Below are positions 31,864-41,386 of a stretch of 46,499 nucleotides of DNA, one piece after another; the stretch's first letter is position 1; every line of letters begins with the position of its first letter. This stretch comes from a virus: positions 1-46,499 of the IMG/VR virus record IMGVR_UViG_3300014839_000012; one strand, 5' to 3'. The position numbers and the translations under genes were made by a program. The notes under the pieces were generated by a model. The model ran no database searches and was not told the DNA's origin. It saw nothing but the letters and a program-made list of their open reading frames with translations.

Positions 31864-33396
31864 GTGGAACTTCAATTTCAATTCTCCTCTTCAACAGCAG
31901 AGGAGTTTTTTAATTGTGGGGCGCGAAACATTGAGTGGATGTCCGGATACGGTGCAGGAAAAACATATGCCGCAATGCAAAAAGCAATTGCTCTTATGTG
32001 TAAATTTCCAGGATATCGTGTTGCAATTGGACGGTTTACCAATAAGGCACTACAACAGACTACTAAGAAAACTTTCTTCAAAGTGTGTCCTCCCGAATTG
32101 TATGCAGACGCAAATGGAGGAAGAAATGTACAGGAATCTTGTACATTATTTAATAAATCTGAAGCAGTTTGGATGCACTTTGATGACATGAGTGAGGGGG
32201 ATTTAAAATCCCTAGAAGTTAATATGGCTATCGTAGATCAAGCTGAGGAAATCTCAGAAAGTGTCTACTTAACCTTGGATAGCCGTGTAGGAAGGTGGGA
32301 TAAGGTTACAGTTCCTGGAGATATTCCCAATCCACCCATTAATGCATTCACTGGTGCTCCAATGGCGCCTTCCTACATGATTCTTTTAGCAAATCCCCCA
32401 GATGAGGGAGAGTATTCATACTTATGGCAAAGATTTCATCCTGAATCTCAAATTTGGCAAGAACAATACTCGACTACCCATAAGTATTTCGAGAGTGCAT
32501 CATTTGAGAATAAAGCACTACCTCCTGAGAACTTAAAAGTAATGTTAAGTCGTGATCCTGAATGGGTCCGACGATACGTTTATGGTAAGTTTAGTAAGGG
32601 TGAGGGAGCAATTCATGAGATTTCTCCACTTTCAATTCTGGAAGTTGATGAGGATTGGGTTAGGAATAACATACTTAAGAAAGGATCATTGGCGCGAGTC
32701 TTGGATCATGGCGCTAGTAGTCCTACAGCTTGTACTTGGTGGGCTGCTCTTAATGGGATCTATTTCTGTTATCGTGAATACTATCAACCTGATAAGGTTA
32801 TATCAGAGCATCGTCGCAACATTACTGATCTAAGTAGGGGTGAGACTTATAGCGTGAATCTGGCTGATCCGAGCATTTTTAGAAAAAGTAATGAAAAGTA
32901 TGGCGGATTCTGGTCTGTTGCAGATGAATACTTAGATCCTACTCTTGATTCTCCTCCAATTGGTTGGAGTCCTGCTGATAACAATGAATTTGCGACTAGG
33001 AATAGAATTAATGAACTTTTGCGTATTTCTGGTTCTATTACTCATCCTAATTTACTGGATCTCAATCAAGAACCAATGAAGGGCGCGCCAAGAGTTTACT
33101 TCATTAAGAAGACTAAGGATTATGCATTTGGATGCGATCATATCCTTCGCGAAACAGCAAGTCAGCGTAAGAAACTCCTGGATGAAGTGAATGGAAAGAA
33201 GATCTACAGTGACGAACGTGAAGCAAGTGTTTCAGATCATTCCTATGACACATTTAGATACTATTGTGCAAGTCACCTTGCAAGTAAGTCTGAGGGAAGA
33301 CCAAAACCCAAACCGGGTAGTTTCTTTGCTGCAAGAGATAGAATTAAAGCTGTCAAAATTGCTAGAGATATGTATGGAATGAGTTTTAATAACTGA
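31864..33396 (+). CDS. Terminase large subunit (510 aa), GTG start
   Basis: Walker A is GYGAGKT at residues 28-34 and Walker B is IVDQAEE near 123-129, so the ATPase is intact. The nuclease domain has DHGAS near residue 281, LADPS near 333 and DHSYDTF near 459, giving the three acidic positions of terminase RNase H-like nucleases. It drives DNA packaging at the portal, the gene 200 bp downstream. The GTG lacks a strong ribosome site. The upstream gap carries the repeat found at 26447. Confidence 0.88.
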   Translation: MELQFQFSSSTAEEFFNCGARNIEWMSGYGAGKTYAAMQKAIALMCKFPGYRVAIGRFTNKALQQTTKKTFFKVCPPELYADANGGRNVQESCTLFNKSEAVWMHFDDMSEGDLKSLEVNMAIVDQAEEISESVYLTLDSRVGRWDKVTVPGDIPNPPINAFTGAPMAPSYMILLANPPDEGEYSYLWQRFHPESQIWQEQYSTTHKYFESASFENKALPPENLKVMLSRDPEWVRRYVYGKFSKGEGAIHEISPLSILEVDEDWVRNNILKKGSLARVLDHGASSPTACTWWAALNGIYFCYREYYQPDKVISEHRRNITDLSRGETYSVNLADPSIFRKSNEKYGGFWSVADEYLDPTLDSPPIGWSPADNNEFATRNRINELLRISGSITHPNLLDLNQEPMKGAPRVYFIKKTKDYAFGCDHILRETASQRKKLLDEVNGKKIYSDEREASVSDHSYDTFRYYCASHLASKSEGRPKPKPGSFFAARDRIKAVKIARDMYGMSFNN

Positions 33397-33397
33397 G

Positions 33398-33595
33398 ATG
33401 ATTACTAATTTACAAGAGTGGATACTTAAACTTATTGTTAAGAAACTTGTCAGACAAGGCGAGTGGCATGAATATAATATAATAACTTATTATTCTATTA
33501 TGAGTAATGCCTTATACAATGAGTTTACTGAAGATAACCTAGTTACTCTGAAGAATTTTTCAGAGAATTGTTTTGATCTTGCTTGGAAATTATAA
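33398..33595 (+). CDS. Hypothetical protein (65 aa)
   Basis: A small protein between terminase and portal with helical N terminus. No recognised motif. Confidence 0.5.
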   Translation: MITNLQEWILKLIVKKLVRQGEWHEYNIITYYSIMSNALYNEFTEDNLVTLKNFSENCFDLAWKL

Positions 33596-33599
33596 CTAG

Positions 33600-35549
33600 A
33601 TGATCAAAAAGTACAGGGCCAAAAAGCAGTCGCGCCCAGTGGTTTCTTCACCCAGAAGTAATCAGAAGTCAGAAATGTATGACTCTGACTTACATACTGG
33701 TAAGATGTTTATGGCGCGAATTCGTCAGGCGCAGAAAACTAAAGAAAAGTGGGAAGACAAATTCAAATGTGCTAAGTTGGAAGAGTATTATGAGGGTAAA
33801 CAGTGGAAGGATATGGACAACTATACTCCATATGTTCTCAATCTGTTTTATAGTACCATCGAGATTAAGAATCCAGCTTTACTCTTTCGTAATCCTACTT
33901 TTTACTGCGCTCCTACTCCTGGTGGATATGATTTTGATCCTGAGACTGCATTCCATAAGGCAACTTTAGCCACAGATACAGTAAATACTCTCATTAGTAA
34001 TCCAAACACTGATCCTGGAATGGAGATTCAGCATTCTCTTCTAGAATCAATGTTTCGTTTTGGTATGATTGAAGTGGGGTATGGTGCGACTTGGATTGAT
34101 AATCCTAATGCGAACAAACCAGTTCATGAAGACCAATATGAGCCTGAACTGAAGAACAAAGATGATACCACAACTGAACCAGATAAAATTCCGGAAGAAG
34201 AACATATCTATCTCAAATCTATTCAGGCTCATCGAATTTTATTGGGAGGTTGGGCAGCAAAGACATTAGATAAGACCAATTGGGTGGCTTATTATGAGTA
34301 TATTCCTATGAAGGATATTCTAGATAAGTCCCTTGGTTTGCGCCATATTGAGGAGATGAGTATAAATGCTGCAAAGTCTCAAGACTATGTTCTTGATGAA
34401 GATGAGGATCTGGATCTTGGAACTGGTAAGATCAATGATAACTCTCAGAAAGGTGATCTGGCGAAATATTGGCACATCTTTGATAATCGTGCCAAGAAAC
34501 GTTACTTACTTCATGAGGGGACTGAATTAATTTGTAAAGAAGTTCCTTATCCTGGTCCTACTGGCAAGCAGCGTTTGCAACTCAAGGATCTTAGATTCTC
34601 ACTGAGAACAAAGGGATGGCTTCCAATTCCTTATACTTACAACTGGATGTCCTGCCAGGATGAACAGAATGAAGGATTGGAGCAAATTCGGGCGGCGCGA
34701 CGACGTACTAAGCGAGTTTTTACTCAAGTTGGAGAATCTGTAGAAGAAGAAGAACAACAGAAATTACTTTCTGGTCCTGATGGAGTTGTAGTTAAAACTT
34801 CTCAACAGAATGCACTTCAACCTCTGGAATTTGGTAGACTTGATCCTGTAATTGGTCAAGCACTCCAACTTTCAATGAACAACTTCCGCTTAGTAAGTGG
34901 CGCGACAACACAAGATCAGGGACTTGGGGATAGAACTACTGCAACTGAAGCGAATATTACTAATACAAGAGCAGGAATTCGTGAGAATAAAGATCGGGAA
35001 ATTGTAGCTCAGTGGCTTTGTGATATTGCACGAGAGGTTCTTCTAACTGCAATTGATAATTTTACACTTCCTACTTGGGTTATGATTAACTCTGACTCTA
35101 AGGATAGTTGGGGGCAGGAGTACGGAGACATTCAGCAAGAATGGAAGCAGATTAAGACTGATGAACTTGCTGGAATTGACTTCAAAGTATCTATTGAAGT
35201 AGATACTATGTCTCCAGTTGCTAATGACATTGAGAAGAATAAGTTTCTCAATTTCATGGCAGTAATGAATCAATTTCCCCAACTTTCACTCAATCCAGTC
35301 CTAATCAGGGAAGCAGCCTTCAGACTTGATTACCGGAATGAGAAAGTGATTAAAGCATTCCAACAGGCTGCAATGTTACAAATGATGGGACAAGCGGCAG
35401 CGCAAGGTGGACAAAGTGTTCCTCCTGGTGGAGTTCCACCACAACAAGCACCAAATACTCCGATGGCGCAAAGAACTGCAGAACAAATGATGCCTCCAGC
35501 ACAAGGGCAGATTGAAAATCAAATGGCCTCACAAGGAGTACCACAGTAA
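33600..35549 (+). CDS. Portal protein (649 aa)
   Basis: Size, position after terminase and the sequence patterns near residues 60-110 and 400-470 (TEANITNTRAGIRENKDREIVAQWL) suit podoviral portal/connector proteins. A C-terminal low-complexity Pro/Gln tail is also usual. It forms the dodecameric DNA entry ring at one capsid vertex and gives the site for terminase. No catalytic function. Confidence 0.8.
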   Translation: MIKKYRAKKQSRPVVSSPRSNQKSEMYDSDLHTGKMFMARIRQAQKTKEKWEDKFKCAKLEEYYEGKQWKDMDNYTPYVLNLFYSTIEIKNPALLFRNPTFYCAPTPGGYDFDPETAFHKATLATDTVNTLISNPNTDPGMEIQHSLLESMFRFGMIEVGYGATWIDNPNANKPVHEDQYEPELKNKDDTTTEPDKIPEEEHIYLKSIQAHRILLGGWAAKTLDKTNWVAYYEYIPMKDILDKSLGLRHIEEMSINAAKSQDYVLDEDEDLDLGTGKINDNSQKGDLAKYWHIFDNRAKKRYLLHEGTELICKEVPYPGPTGKQRLQLKDLRFSLRTKGWLPIPYTYNWMSCQDEQNEGLEQIRAARRRTKRVFTQVGESVEEEEQQKLLSGPDGVVVKTSQQNALQPLEFGRLDPVIGQALQLSMNNFRLVSGATTQDQGLGDRTTATEANITNTRAGIRENKDREIVAQWLCDIAREVLLTAIDNFTLPTWVMINSDSKDSWGQEYGDIQQEWKQIKTDELAGIDFKVSIEVDTMSPVANDIEKNKFLNFMAVMNQFPQLSLNPVLIREAAFRLDYRNEKVIKAFQQAAMLQMMGQAAAQGGQSVPPGGVPPQQAPNTPMAQRTAEQMMPPAQGQIENQMASQGVPQ

Positions 35550-35851
35550 TGTTTAATCCAGCACATCTCCTAAATGGAATTGCATTCGCTCATGCATTGA
35601 ATGGCGGATCTCCCCAAAATGTAAATCTTGGCGCGAATCCTCAGCAAGGAATGAGTAATACTCCCAGTGGTGGACAACAACCAAGTGGGAATCAACCTCT
35701 TAATATGAGCGCGAAAACAAGTCAACCTCAATTTCCTCCAGAAGCTCATGCTGCTATGCAGAAACTTCATCAGACCTTACTTGCTCATCATTTGAATGAA
35801 ATGACTAAGCACGCAAAGGCTGTACATATTCTGACAGGTGGAAAAGCATGA
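35549..35851 (+). CDS. Hypothetical protein (100 aa)
   Basis: Gln/Pro-rich N terminus and helical C terminus, starting on the stop of the portal gene. Possibly a capsid accessory; no motif recognised. Confidence 0.5.
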   Translation: MFNPAHLLNGIAFAHALNGGSPQNVNLGANPQQGMSNTPSGGQQPSGNQPLNMSAKTSQPQFPPEAHAAMQKLHQTLLAHHLNEMTKHAKAVHILTGGKA

Positions 35852-36051
35852 GTCCCAATCAACATTTAACTGATAAACAAGTAAAACTCGCTAATGAAAA
35901 AGGAGAGTGTCCAGTTTGTAATAAATTGGATGCTTTAGAAGAAGGACCCTACACAAATATAATATGTATAAAATGTGGGGCAGTATTTGTTAATAATCCC
36001 CAACTTGGTCATTATTATGTGGGTAATAAACTACTATTGAGGATAAAATAG
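35848..36051 (+). CDS. Zinc-ribbon protein (67 aa)
   Basis: CPVC near residue 21 and CIKC near residue 39 form a zinc ribbon. ATGA overlap with the previous gene. The only clear zinc ribbon of this sort in the structural block apart from the 43655 gene. Confidence 0.55.
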   Translation: MSPNQHLTDKQVKLANEKGECPVCNKLDALEEGPYTNIICIKCGAVFVNNPQLGHYYVGNKLLLRIK

Positions 36052-36052
36052 C

Positions 36053-36277
36053 GTGAGTCAACAATTTCATGGTACAATTTTCTCATTCCCACAAGTCCTA
36101 AAGTTCGACCTAGAAGTGGAAGAACGTAAGGCGCGAGTCAGACTGGAGCGAGATAAACTGTCAGATCAATTAACTAAAGAGGGATTTCATTTTCAAGGGA
36201 ATGATTGTATTCCTTATGTAAGTCCTAATGATCCCATTTATCGCGCCATCGAGAAAGCAATGGAGAGATTTGAATGA
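36053..36277 (+). CDS. Hypothetical protein (74 aa), GTG start
   Basis: Coiled-coil-like, acidic. GTG start one base after the previous stop. No recognised motif. Confidence 0.5.
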   Translation: MSQQFHGTIFSFPQVLKFDLEVEERKARVRLERDKLSDQLTKEGFHFQGNDCIPYVSPNDPIYRAIEKAMERFE

Positions 36278-36483
36278 CTTTTTACTACTCAGTTAGAGAT
36301 TCTACATACACTGTATGGATTGAATACCAGGGTACTAAGACTTATGAGGCTAGTGGAAACTCACTTGAAATGGCCTTAGGAAATTTAGTTTATGCACTCT
36401 CCCAAGGGGATGATCCCAATAGAAAACCATTGATTAAAGTAATTAAAAAGCAATCTTACTATCATGAGGGAGATAAAGTGTGA
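36274..36483 (+). CDS. Hypothetical protein (69 aa)
   Basis: A small beta-alpha protein; ATGA overlap with the previous gene. No recognised motif. Confidence 0.5.
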   Translation: MTFYYSVRDSTYTVWIEYQGTKTYEASGNSLEMALGNLVYALSQGDDPNRKPLIKVIKKQSYYHEGDKV

Positions 36484-36839
36484 ACATTCACGTATATTTG
36501 CATGTGGTCGAGTCGGAAGATTCCCAGCTCGATCAAATATTAACCACATTACAAGAAATTAAATTAAAGGAAGATCAATTTATGTCTCAGATTACCGATT
36601 GGGCAGCTGCTGAACAAGTTCAGTTGACTGCAATTAGTACTACTCTTGATGCTGTTGTAGTAGGAATTGCTGCTCTTGATGTGCTAATTACGAATTTCCA
36701 GAATTCTCCTGGAACTTTGTCTACTGCAGATCAGGCTGCACTTGATGGTATTCAGGCAGCTTCTGCTGCTTTGGTTACTAAAAGTGGCGCGATTTCTGTC
36801 ACTCCGCCAGTTTCACCCGTTCAGACTGTTGTTAGTTAA
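36480..36839 (+). CDS. Coiled-coil / fibre-like protein (119 aa), GTG start
   Basis: A helical, Ala/Thr-rich coiled coil with Pro-rich end (VTPPVSPVQT), like a short head or neck fibre. GTGA overlap with the previous gene. A strong terminator follows. Confidence 0.5.
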   Translation: MNIHVYLHVVESEDSQLDQILTTLQEIKLKEDQFMSQITDWAAAEQVQLTAISTTLDAVVVGIAALDVLITNFQNSPGTLSTADQAALDGIQAASAALVTKSGAISVTPPVSPVQTVVS

Positions 36840-36847
36840 CATAAGTT

Positions 36848-36863
36848 GGGGACTTCGGTCCCC
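36848..36863 (+). terminator. Rho-independent terminator-like hairpin
   Basis: GGGGAC and GTCCCC enclose a TTCG tetraloop and are followed by TTCTTC. It would separate the packaging genes from the capsid genes and perhaps raise expression of the latter from a second promoter. Confidence 0.65.
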
Positions 36864-36892
36864 TTCTTCACACTTTACTCAAGGAGAATTAA

Positions 36893-37222
36893 ATGCCTAT
36901 TAATAAGAAAATGATGGGTAACATGAGACGAGAGTATGGCGCGAAGAAAGGGACTTCGGTTTACTATGCTAAGGAAAATAAGGAAGGTAAATTGAATAAT
37001 AAGAATAAGGTTACTACCGAGGGATCTACTTCTAAGCCAACTTCAAATGATGGTGTGAAAGATCCTAAGGAAATTGAAGAGTCTGTTGGAGAAGAATCGA
37101 AGGAAAAGAAAGAATTCAAGACTAAGGGAAGCGCGAAAGCAGCTCTCCGTCATACTCTTTCTATGCAAATGGCTCCTAAGAAAGGTAAGTACGCAAAATC
37201 TGCTGGAAAGGCGTTGGATTAA
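36893..37222 (+). CDS. Lys-rich head protein (109 aa)
   Basis: Starts with MPINKKMMGNMRREYGAKKG and SVYYAKENKEG, a short motif seen in small phage head-associated proteins encoded beside scaffold genes. Basic and disordered; it could bind DNA or scaffold. AAGGAG ribosome site. Confidence 0.55.
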   Translation: MPINKKMMGNMRREYGAKKGTSVYYAKENKEGKLNNKNKVTTEGSTSKPTSNDGVKDPKEIEESVGEESKEKKEFKTKGSAKAALRHTLSMQMAPKKGKYAKSAGKALD

Positions 37223-37224
37223 TT

Positions 37225-38013
37225 ATGAGTGATTCAATTCTTGAAGCTGTTACTAAAGCTAATAATACTATAGTTGAGGAAGAAGGTAAAGCAACTCAAG
37301 TTGTCGCGACAACTTCTGAAACTACCACTGAACCAGTTACTGAAGAAGTTCCTGAAGAAAAGGAAGAGGAACTTAAACTTGATAAACGAACTACTGATGC
37401 ACTAGGAATTCTTGATCTTCTTGAAAATCCTGAGACAGCTTCTGAATTTATTCGCCAACTTGCTACTAAGGCTGGTTATAAATTAGATGCAACTTCAACC
37501 CCTAGTGAGGTTAAGAAAGCAGTAAAAAGTGCTGCTGAAGTCATTAAAGAGAAATTGGGAGATAATTACGAATTCTTATCAGGCCCAATTGGAGATGCAC
37601 TCACAGAAATTCTCGAACAACAGCGCGCAGAATTCCAGTCTGAACTGCAAAAACGCGACGTACAAGTTTTTGAAGCGAATTTTGCTAAAGAGTATGCTGA
37701 AACTATCTCTAATCTTAAGATTAATGAGTCAGAAGCTGCTGCATTAAATACTCTTTGTCAAGAACAACCGAATTATGGTACAGTTCCACTTAAAACTTAC
37801 TTGGCGCGAATGTTAACGATAGTTCGAGTGGAGCAAACTCAAAAATCTGAACGAATTAAAACTGCTCAAAAGCAGAAGGAAAATCTCAAAAATCGCTTAC
37901 CGAGTGGCACTGAGGTAACTGAAGTTCAGGAACAAACTAAGGTTGATAAGCACGGTCATATGACAGCAAAGGAAGCTGCATTGATGGCGCAAAAACAACT
38001 TCAGGGAAATTAA
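37225..38013 (+). CDS. Capsid scaffold protein (262 aa)
   Basis: Highly acidic in the first 60 residues, helical and charged beyond, with a basic region near the C terminus, as is typical of scaffolds. Located immediately ahead of the major capsid gene with no spacer. It is expected to guide procapsid assembly and then leave. Confidence 0.7.
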   Translation: MSDSILEAVTKANNTIVEEEGKATQVVATTSETTTEPVTEEVPEEKEEELKLDKRTTDALGILDLLENPETASEFIRQLATKAGYKLDATSTPSEVKKAVKSAAEVIKEKLGDNYEFLSGPIGDALTEILEQQRAEFQSELQKRDVQVFEANFAKEYAETISNLKINESEAAALNTLCQEQPNYGTVPLKTYLARMLTIVRVEQTQKSERIKTAQKQKENLKNRLPSGTEVTEVQEQTKVDKHGHMTAKEAALMAQKQLQGN

Positions 38014-39090
38014 ATGTCAATTACTTATGGGGCTTCAAGTCAGCCCCTCCAAACTACAACCAATTTTGATGCCCTATTTTCTGCATCACTTGCAAATTAT
38101 AGGAAAACACTAACCGATAACATTTCTACTTCCAATTTCTTCTTCAATAAGATGAAAGAAATGGGATTGTGGGAAGGGCGCGACGGCGGCCTTTATATGA
38201 TTGAAGACCTGATGTATGGTCTTTCTCCCGTCGATACTTATGATGGTTATGATGAATTGCCGCTGACTCCTACTGAGGGAATTACTCAGGCTCAGTATCA
38301 ATGGCGCCAAATTGCTGCTCCAGTTTCCATTTCTGAGAAGGAACGGAAAATGAATAAGCAGCGTATTATTGATTTAATTGCTTCGAAACTCAAGCAGTGC
38401 GAAATTGGAATGCAGGAAGCATTTCCTAAATTCCTTCTGCAAGGTTCCTTAGCAGGAAGTGGCGCGAGTTTAATTACTCCTTATTCTTCTCCCAAGAATG
38501 GTTCTGTTGCTTTTGATCCCTTGCCACTTTTAGTAGCACTTGATCCTACTGTTGCTGCTGCTATGGTTGGTGGAATTAGTCCTGTTGGTAATACCTGGTG
38601 GGAGAATCAGACTACTACTGCTGCTGCTACTGATTATACTCATTTCTTAAACGAAGTATTGCATCTTTACAATAATTGCTCCAAAGGTCCTGGTGGTCCC
38701 CCGAAGATTGCAATTTGTGACCAACAGACCTGGGAACTTTTCTCTGCTGCTTATTATTACAAGTATCGTACTGAAGCACCTGAAACTGGAGATTATCCAT
38801 TTCCAGTAATTAACTTCTTCGGTGTTGAAGTAGTTTGGGATCAGTATATGCCCGACGTATACTCCAATACTACTTCTACTACTACCTATGGGACTCTCAT
38901 GTTCTTGAATCCTGACTTCTTGAAAGTCGTTTATGAGAATGAGTCCAATTTTGTCGAGACTGAATTCATTCGCCCAGTAAATATGGATGCAAAGTTCAAA
39001 CACATCCTGTTTATGGGTGGAGTTACTATGAACAATCGTCGTAAACAGGGTGTTTACGGGAAAATCCCCCGCACTCTGACTGCTGCATAA
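38014..39090 (+). CDS. Major capsid protein (358 aa)
   Basis: HK97-fold-like size and composition. Features such as the N-terminal arm, the phrase QWRQIAAPVSISEKE in the E-loop/spine area, and the C-terminal FLNPDFLKVV and GGVTMNNRRKQGV fit major capsid proteins of podoviruses. Directly follows the scaffold and precedes a capsid-associated gene. Strong ribosome site AGGGAAATTAA. Confidence 0.78.
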   Translation: MSITYGASSQPLQTTTNFDALFSASLANYRKTLTDNISTSNFFFNKMKEMGLWEGRDGGLYMIEDLMYGLSPVDTYDGYDELPLTPTEGITQAQYQWRQIAAPVSISEKERKMNKQRIIDLIASKLKQCEIGMQEAFPKFLLQGSLAGSGASLITPYSSPKNGSVAFDPLPLLVALDPTVAAAMVGGISPVGNTWWENQTTTAAATDYTHFLNEVLHLYNNCSKGPGGPPKIAICDQQTWELFSAAYYYKYRTEAPETGDYPFPVINFFGVEVVWDQYMPDVYSNTTSTTTYGTLMFLNPDFLKVVYENESNFVETEFIRPVNMDAKFKHILFMGGVTMNNRRKQGVYGKIPRTLTAA

Positions 39091-39102
39091 GGAGATAATA
39101 CA

Positions 39103-39690
39103 ATGGCAAATTCACCCGTTGGAACTAAAAATCGTCCTTATCAGTCAGTTATTTCATTCAGAAACGCTGATGCTGCTGTAATTCCCGTTGGGAGTCCAGT
39201 AGTTTTGCAAGTTAATGGAGTTGGTGGAGTAGGGGATGGCTACTCAGTAGTTCTTCCTTCTTCTGCTACTGGCGCGATTGCAGCAAGTCTCGCACAGGGA
39301 ATTGCCTGCAATCCACAATCTTGGGCAGTTGGCGCTTACAATGATGTGATTGTCGGTGGTGTCGCGCCAAATGCGAAAGTTCTTATGCTCTCTAGAAGTG
39401 CCACAGGTGCAAATTGGGCTTCTTTTGCTGCAGGAGGACTTGGAGATGTTCTTACTGTAGACACTGTTAGAAATGCTTTGGCATGGAGCGCAACTTCTCC
39501 CGCTGGAGCATTAGCGCAATTTATTTTGATGGATTCTTGGGCATCGTATACTACTATTGCTTCTCAAACTGCAGATACTACTTTTACCTGGGTTAATACC
39601 CTGAATACTAATTTCACTGTAGTTACTTTGTCTGCTGCTTCAACAGTTGCAACTGTTAGTGCTCGTGTGTTTATTCGTAACATTGGCTAA
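39103..39690 (+). CDS. Capsid-associated / decoration-like protein (195 aa)
   Basis: Beta-rich with small residues (VVLQVNGVGGVGDGYSVVLP). Follows the capsid gene after 12 bases with AAGGAG. A decoration or head-fibre protein is likely; no motif proves it. Confidence 0.5.
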   Translation: MANSPVGTKNRPYQSVISFRNADAAVIPVGSPVVLQVNGVGGVGDGYSVVLPSSATGAIAASLAQGIACNPQSWAVGAYNDVIVGGVAPNAKVLMLSRSATGANWASFAAGGLGDVLTVDTVRNALAWSATSPAGALAQFILMDSWASYTTIASQTADTTFTWVNTLNTNFTVVTLSAASTVATVSARVFIRNIG

Positions 39691-39698
39691 TTAACTTA

Positions 39699-39778
39699 AG
39701 GGGTTGGTCCTAACTTATTCACTCCATTGTACTATACCTTAAAGACAATTAAGTAAGTGGAAAGTTGAACCAACCCCT
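39699..39778. promoter_or_regulatory. Inverted repeat with 60-base loop
   Basis: AGGGGTTGGT (39699-39708) pairs with ACCAACCCCT (39769-39778). Lies after the capsid cassette. A terminator or attenuator is possible; the loop has no ORF. Confidence 0.45.
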
Positions 39779-39794
39779 AATTCTAGGAGAATTG

Positions 39795-40061
39795 ATGCGT
39801 CCCAAACTTAGTTGTGAATTAAAATCTGATTCAGTTCTTAGACAGATTCGTGATTTAACTGCTGAAGAAATGGTAGATTGGTTAATAGAATTTAAGGGAT
39901 TAGAAAAATCTGGTCGGGATAATGTTATATCTAATTTAAATGAACAGTTTAAGTGGCATAGACTTAATGGTAGATTAGATAGATCTAATTTCTGGACTGT
40001 TATAGCACTTTTATTAAAGGTTAAATTATTTTCTACTACTGATTATGAGGTAATTAAGTAA
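39795..40061 (+). CDS. Hypothetical protein (88 aa)
   Basis: I start at the ATG at 39795 after AGGAG; an upstream TTG/ATG region lies inside the hairpin. Helical; no recognised motif. Overlaps the next start by one base. Confidence 0.5.
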   Translation: MRPKLSCELKSDSVLRQIRDLTAEEMVDWLIEFKGLEKSGRDNVISNLNEQFKWHRLNGRLDRSNFWTVIALLLKVKLFSTTDYEVIK

Positions 40062-40852
40062 TGTCTTCTAAAGTTTTAATTGGAACTAATGTACTTACTG
40101 CAGTGGACTCGGCAATCTACTGTAACCATATTAATTTCTATTGCCTTCTGGCGCGAAATAGGGATATCAAACTCGTTCATTGCGCCCCAGGAAGAATGGC
40201 AATTGATAGAATGAGGAATATGTGCGCTAAGGTTGCACTTGAAAGCGATTGCACCCATATCCTATTTCTTGACGATGACGTGATGGTGCAACCTGGGACT
40301 ATTGAAAGTCTCATTGAAACAGATCTTGATATTGTGATGGCCCATACATACATTCGTGGCTATCCTTATCACCCAATGTCGTTTAAGCGAAAAGAAGGTC
40401 CTACTGGAAGGTATGACCTGGAGCACTTTGATGACGTTATTGAAAAGTCTGAAAAAGGCGTGGCGCGATGTGAAGCAGTGGGATTCAGCTGCTGCCTTAT
40501 CAAAACTTGGCTCTTTAAAGAATTGGATCCTCCATATTTTGTAACTACTCCTAACTCAACTGAGGATGTTTATTTTTGCCTGAGATGCAAGAATGATATT
40601 CAGGGTTCTATGATTGTTGATGAAGCTGGAAATTGGCACCCAGAAGGTAAGGAAGTTAAAATAGGAGTTGATCTTCGAGTTCCTACTGGACATTTGCTGG
40701 ACAGACAGCCTGTATCAATGTTTAATGTTGACACTCTCAAACGTATTCATGAAGAGACTGATGGAGCGAATAAGGATAAGATCAAAGAAGTTGAGGCGGA
40801 GAAAAGTAATCGTGCCAATAATTACCTCAAGGAAGTTGAGGCGCTCCAATGA
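40061..40852 (+). CDS. Glycosyltransferase, GT-A fold (263 aa)
   Basis: ILFLDDDVMVQPG around residue 68 is the metal-binding DxD region of GT2-type enzymes, followed by MAHTYIRGYPYHPMSFKR. No signal peptide or membrane helix. With the next methyltransferase it forms a two-gene sugar-modification unit inside the structural block. It may glycosylate a virion protein, phage DNA or a host surface structure; the substrate is not evident. Confidence 0.7.
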   Translation: MSSKVLIGTNVLTAVDSAIYCNHINFYCLLARNRDIKLVHCAPGRMAIDRMRNMCAKVALESDCTHILFLDDDVMVQPGTIESLIETDLDIVMAHTYIRGYPYHPMSFKRKEGPTGRYDLEHFDDVIEKSEKGVARCEAVGFSCCLIKTWLFKELDPPYFVTTPNSTEDVYFCLRCKNDIQGSMIVDEAGNWHPEGKEVKIGVDLRVPTGHLLDRQPVSMFNVDTLKRIHEETDGANKDKIKEVEAEKSNRANNYLKEVEALQ

Positions 40853-41382
40853 AACTCAACTTAGGTGCAGGTAAGGCTAAGATTGAAGGTTACATAAATA
40901 TTGATATTAGTGAGGAGTGTAACCCCGACCTAGTATGTGACTTCAGAAAAGGTCTTCCCTATGCAAGTGGAACTATTGATGAAGTTGTAATGTTTCATGT
41001 GATTGAACACATTGAGAAGAAATTTCACGAACTTATCTTCTTAGAAGTTAAGAGAGTCTTGAAGTCAGATGGAGTATTCATTCTCACATTTCCAGACTTT
41101 GCCAAATGCGCGACAAATTGGCTAGTTAATAAAGCTGGAATCAGAGAATTCTGGGAAGCTACAATTTATGGTCGTCAGTTGTATCCTTCTGACTATCATG
41201 TATGTGTATGTACAGTAGATGGGATGGCGCGAAAATTGGCCCAAGTTGGATTTGACTCATTCTGGCAGGGATATGAGAATAATAGTCAAATAGGCATGGA
41301 TTGTAATGGAGTGATTAAATGTACTAAGGTTAAGGTGATAACCTATGAGGAAGCTTTGAGAGAAACAGTATTTGGAGATTAA
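40849..41382 (+). CDS. Class I SAM methyltransferase (177 aa)
   Basis: MKLNLGAGKAKIEGYINIDI is motif I with the glycine-rich loop, then VMFHVIEHIEK (the acidic/His region of motif III) and VKRVLKSDGVFILTFPD (motif IV/V). The fold is that of small-molecule or sugar methyltransferases rather than DNA methylases (no (D/N/S)PP(Y/F) motif). Overlaps the glycosyltransferase by four bases, so probably acts with it. Confidence 0.75.
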   Translation: MKLNLGAGKAKIEGYINIDISEECNPDLVCDFRKGLPYASGTIDEVVMFHVIEHIEKKFHELIFLEVKRVLKSDGVFILTFPDFAKCATNWLVNKAGIREFWEATIYGRQLYPSDYHVCVCTVDGMARKLAQVGFDSFWQGYENNSQIGMDCNGVIKCTKVKVITYEEALRETVFGD

Positions 41383-41386
41383 TTTA

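Noticed and set aside
31864-33396. Short plus- and minus-strand ORFs overlapping the terminase
   Set aside because: The terminase frame carries all ATPase and nuclease motifs; the others are shadows without ribosome sites.
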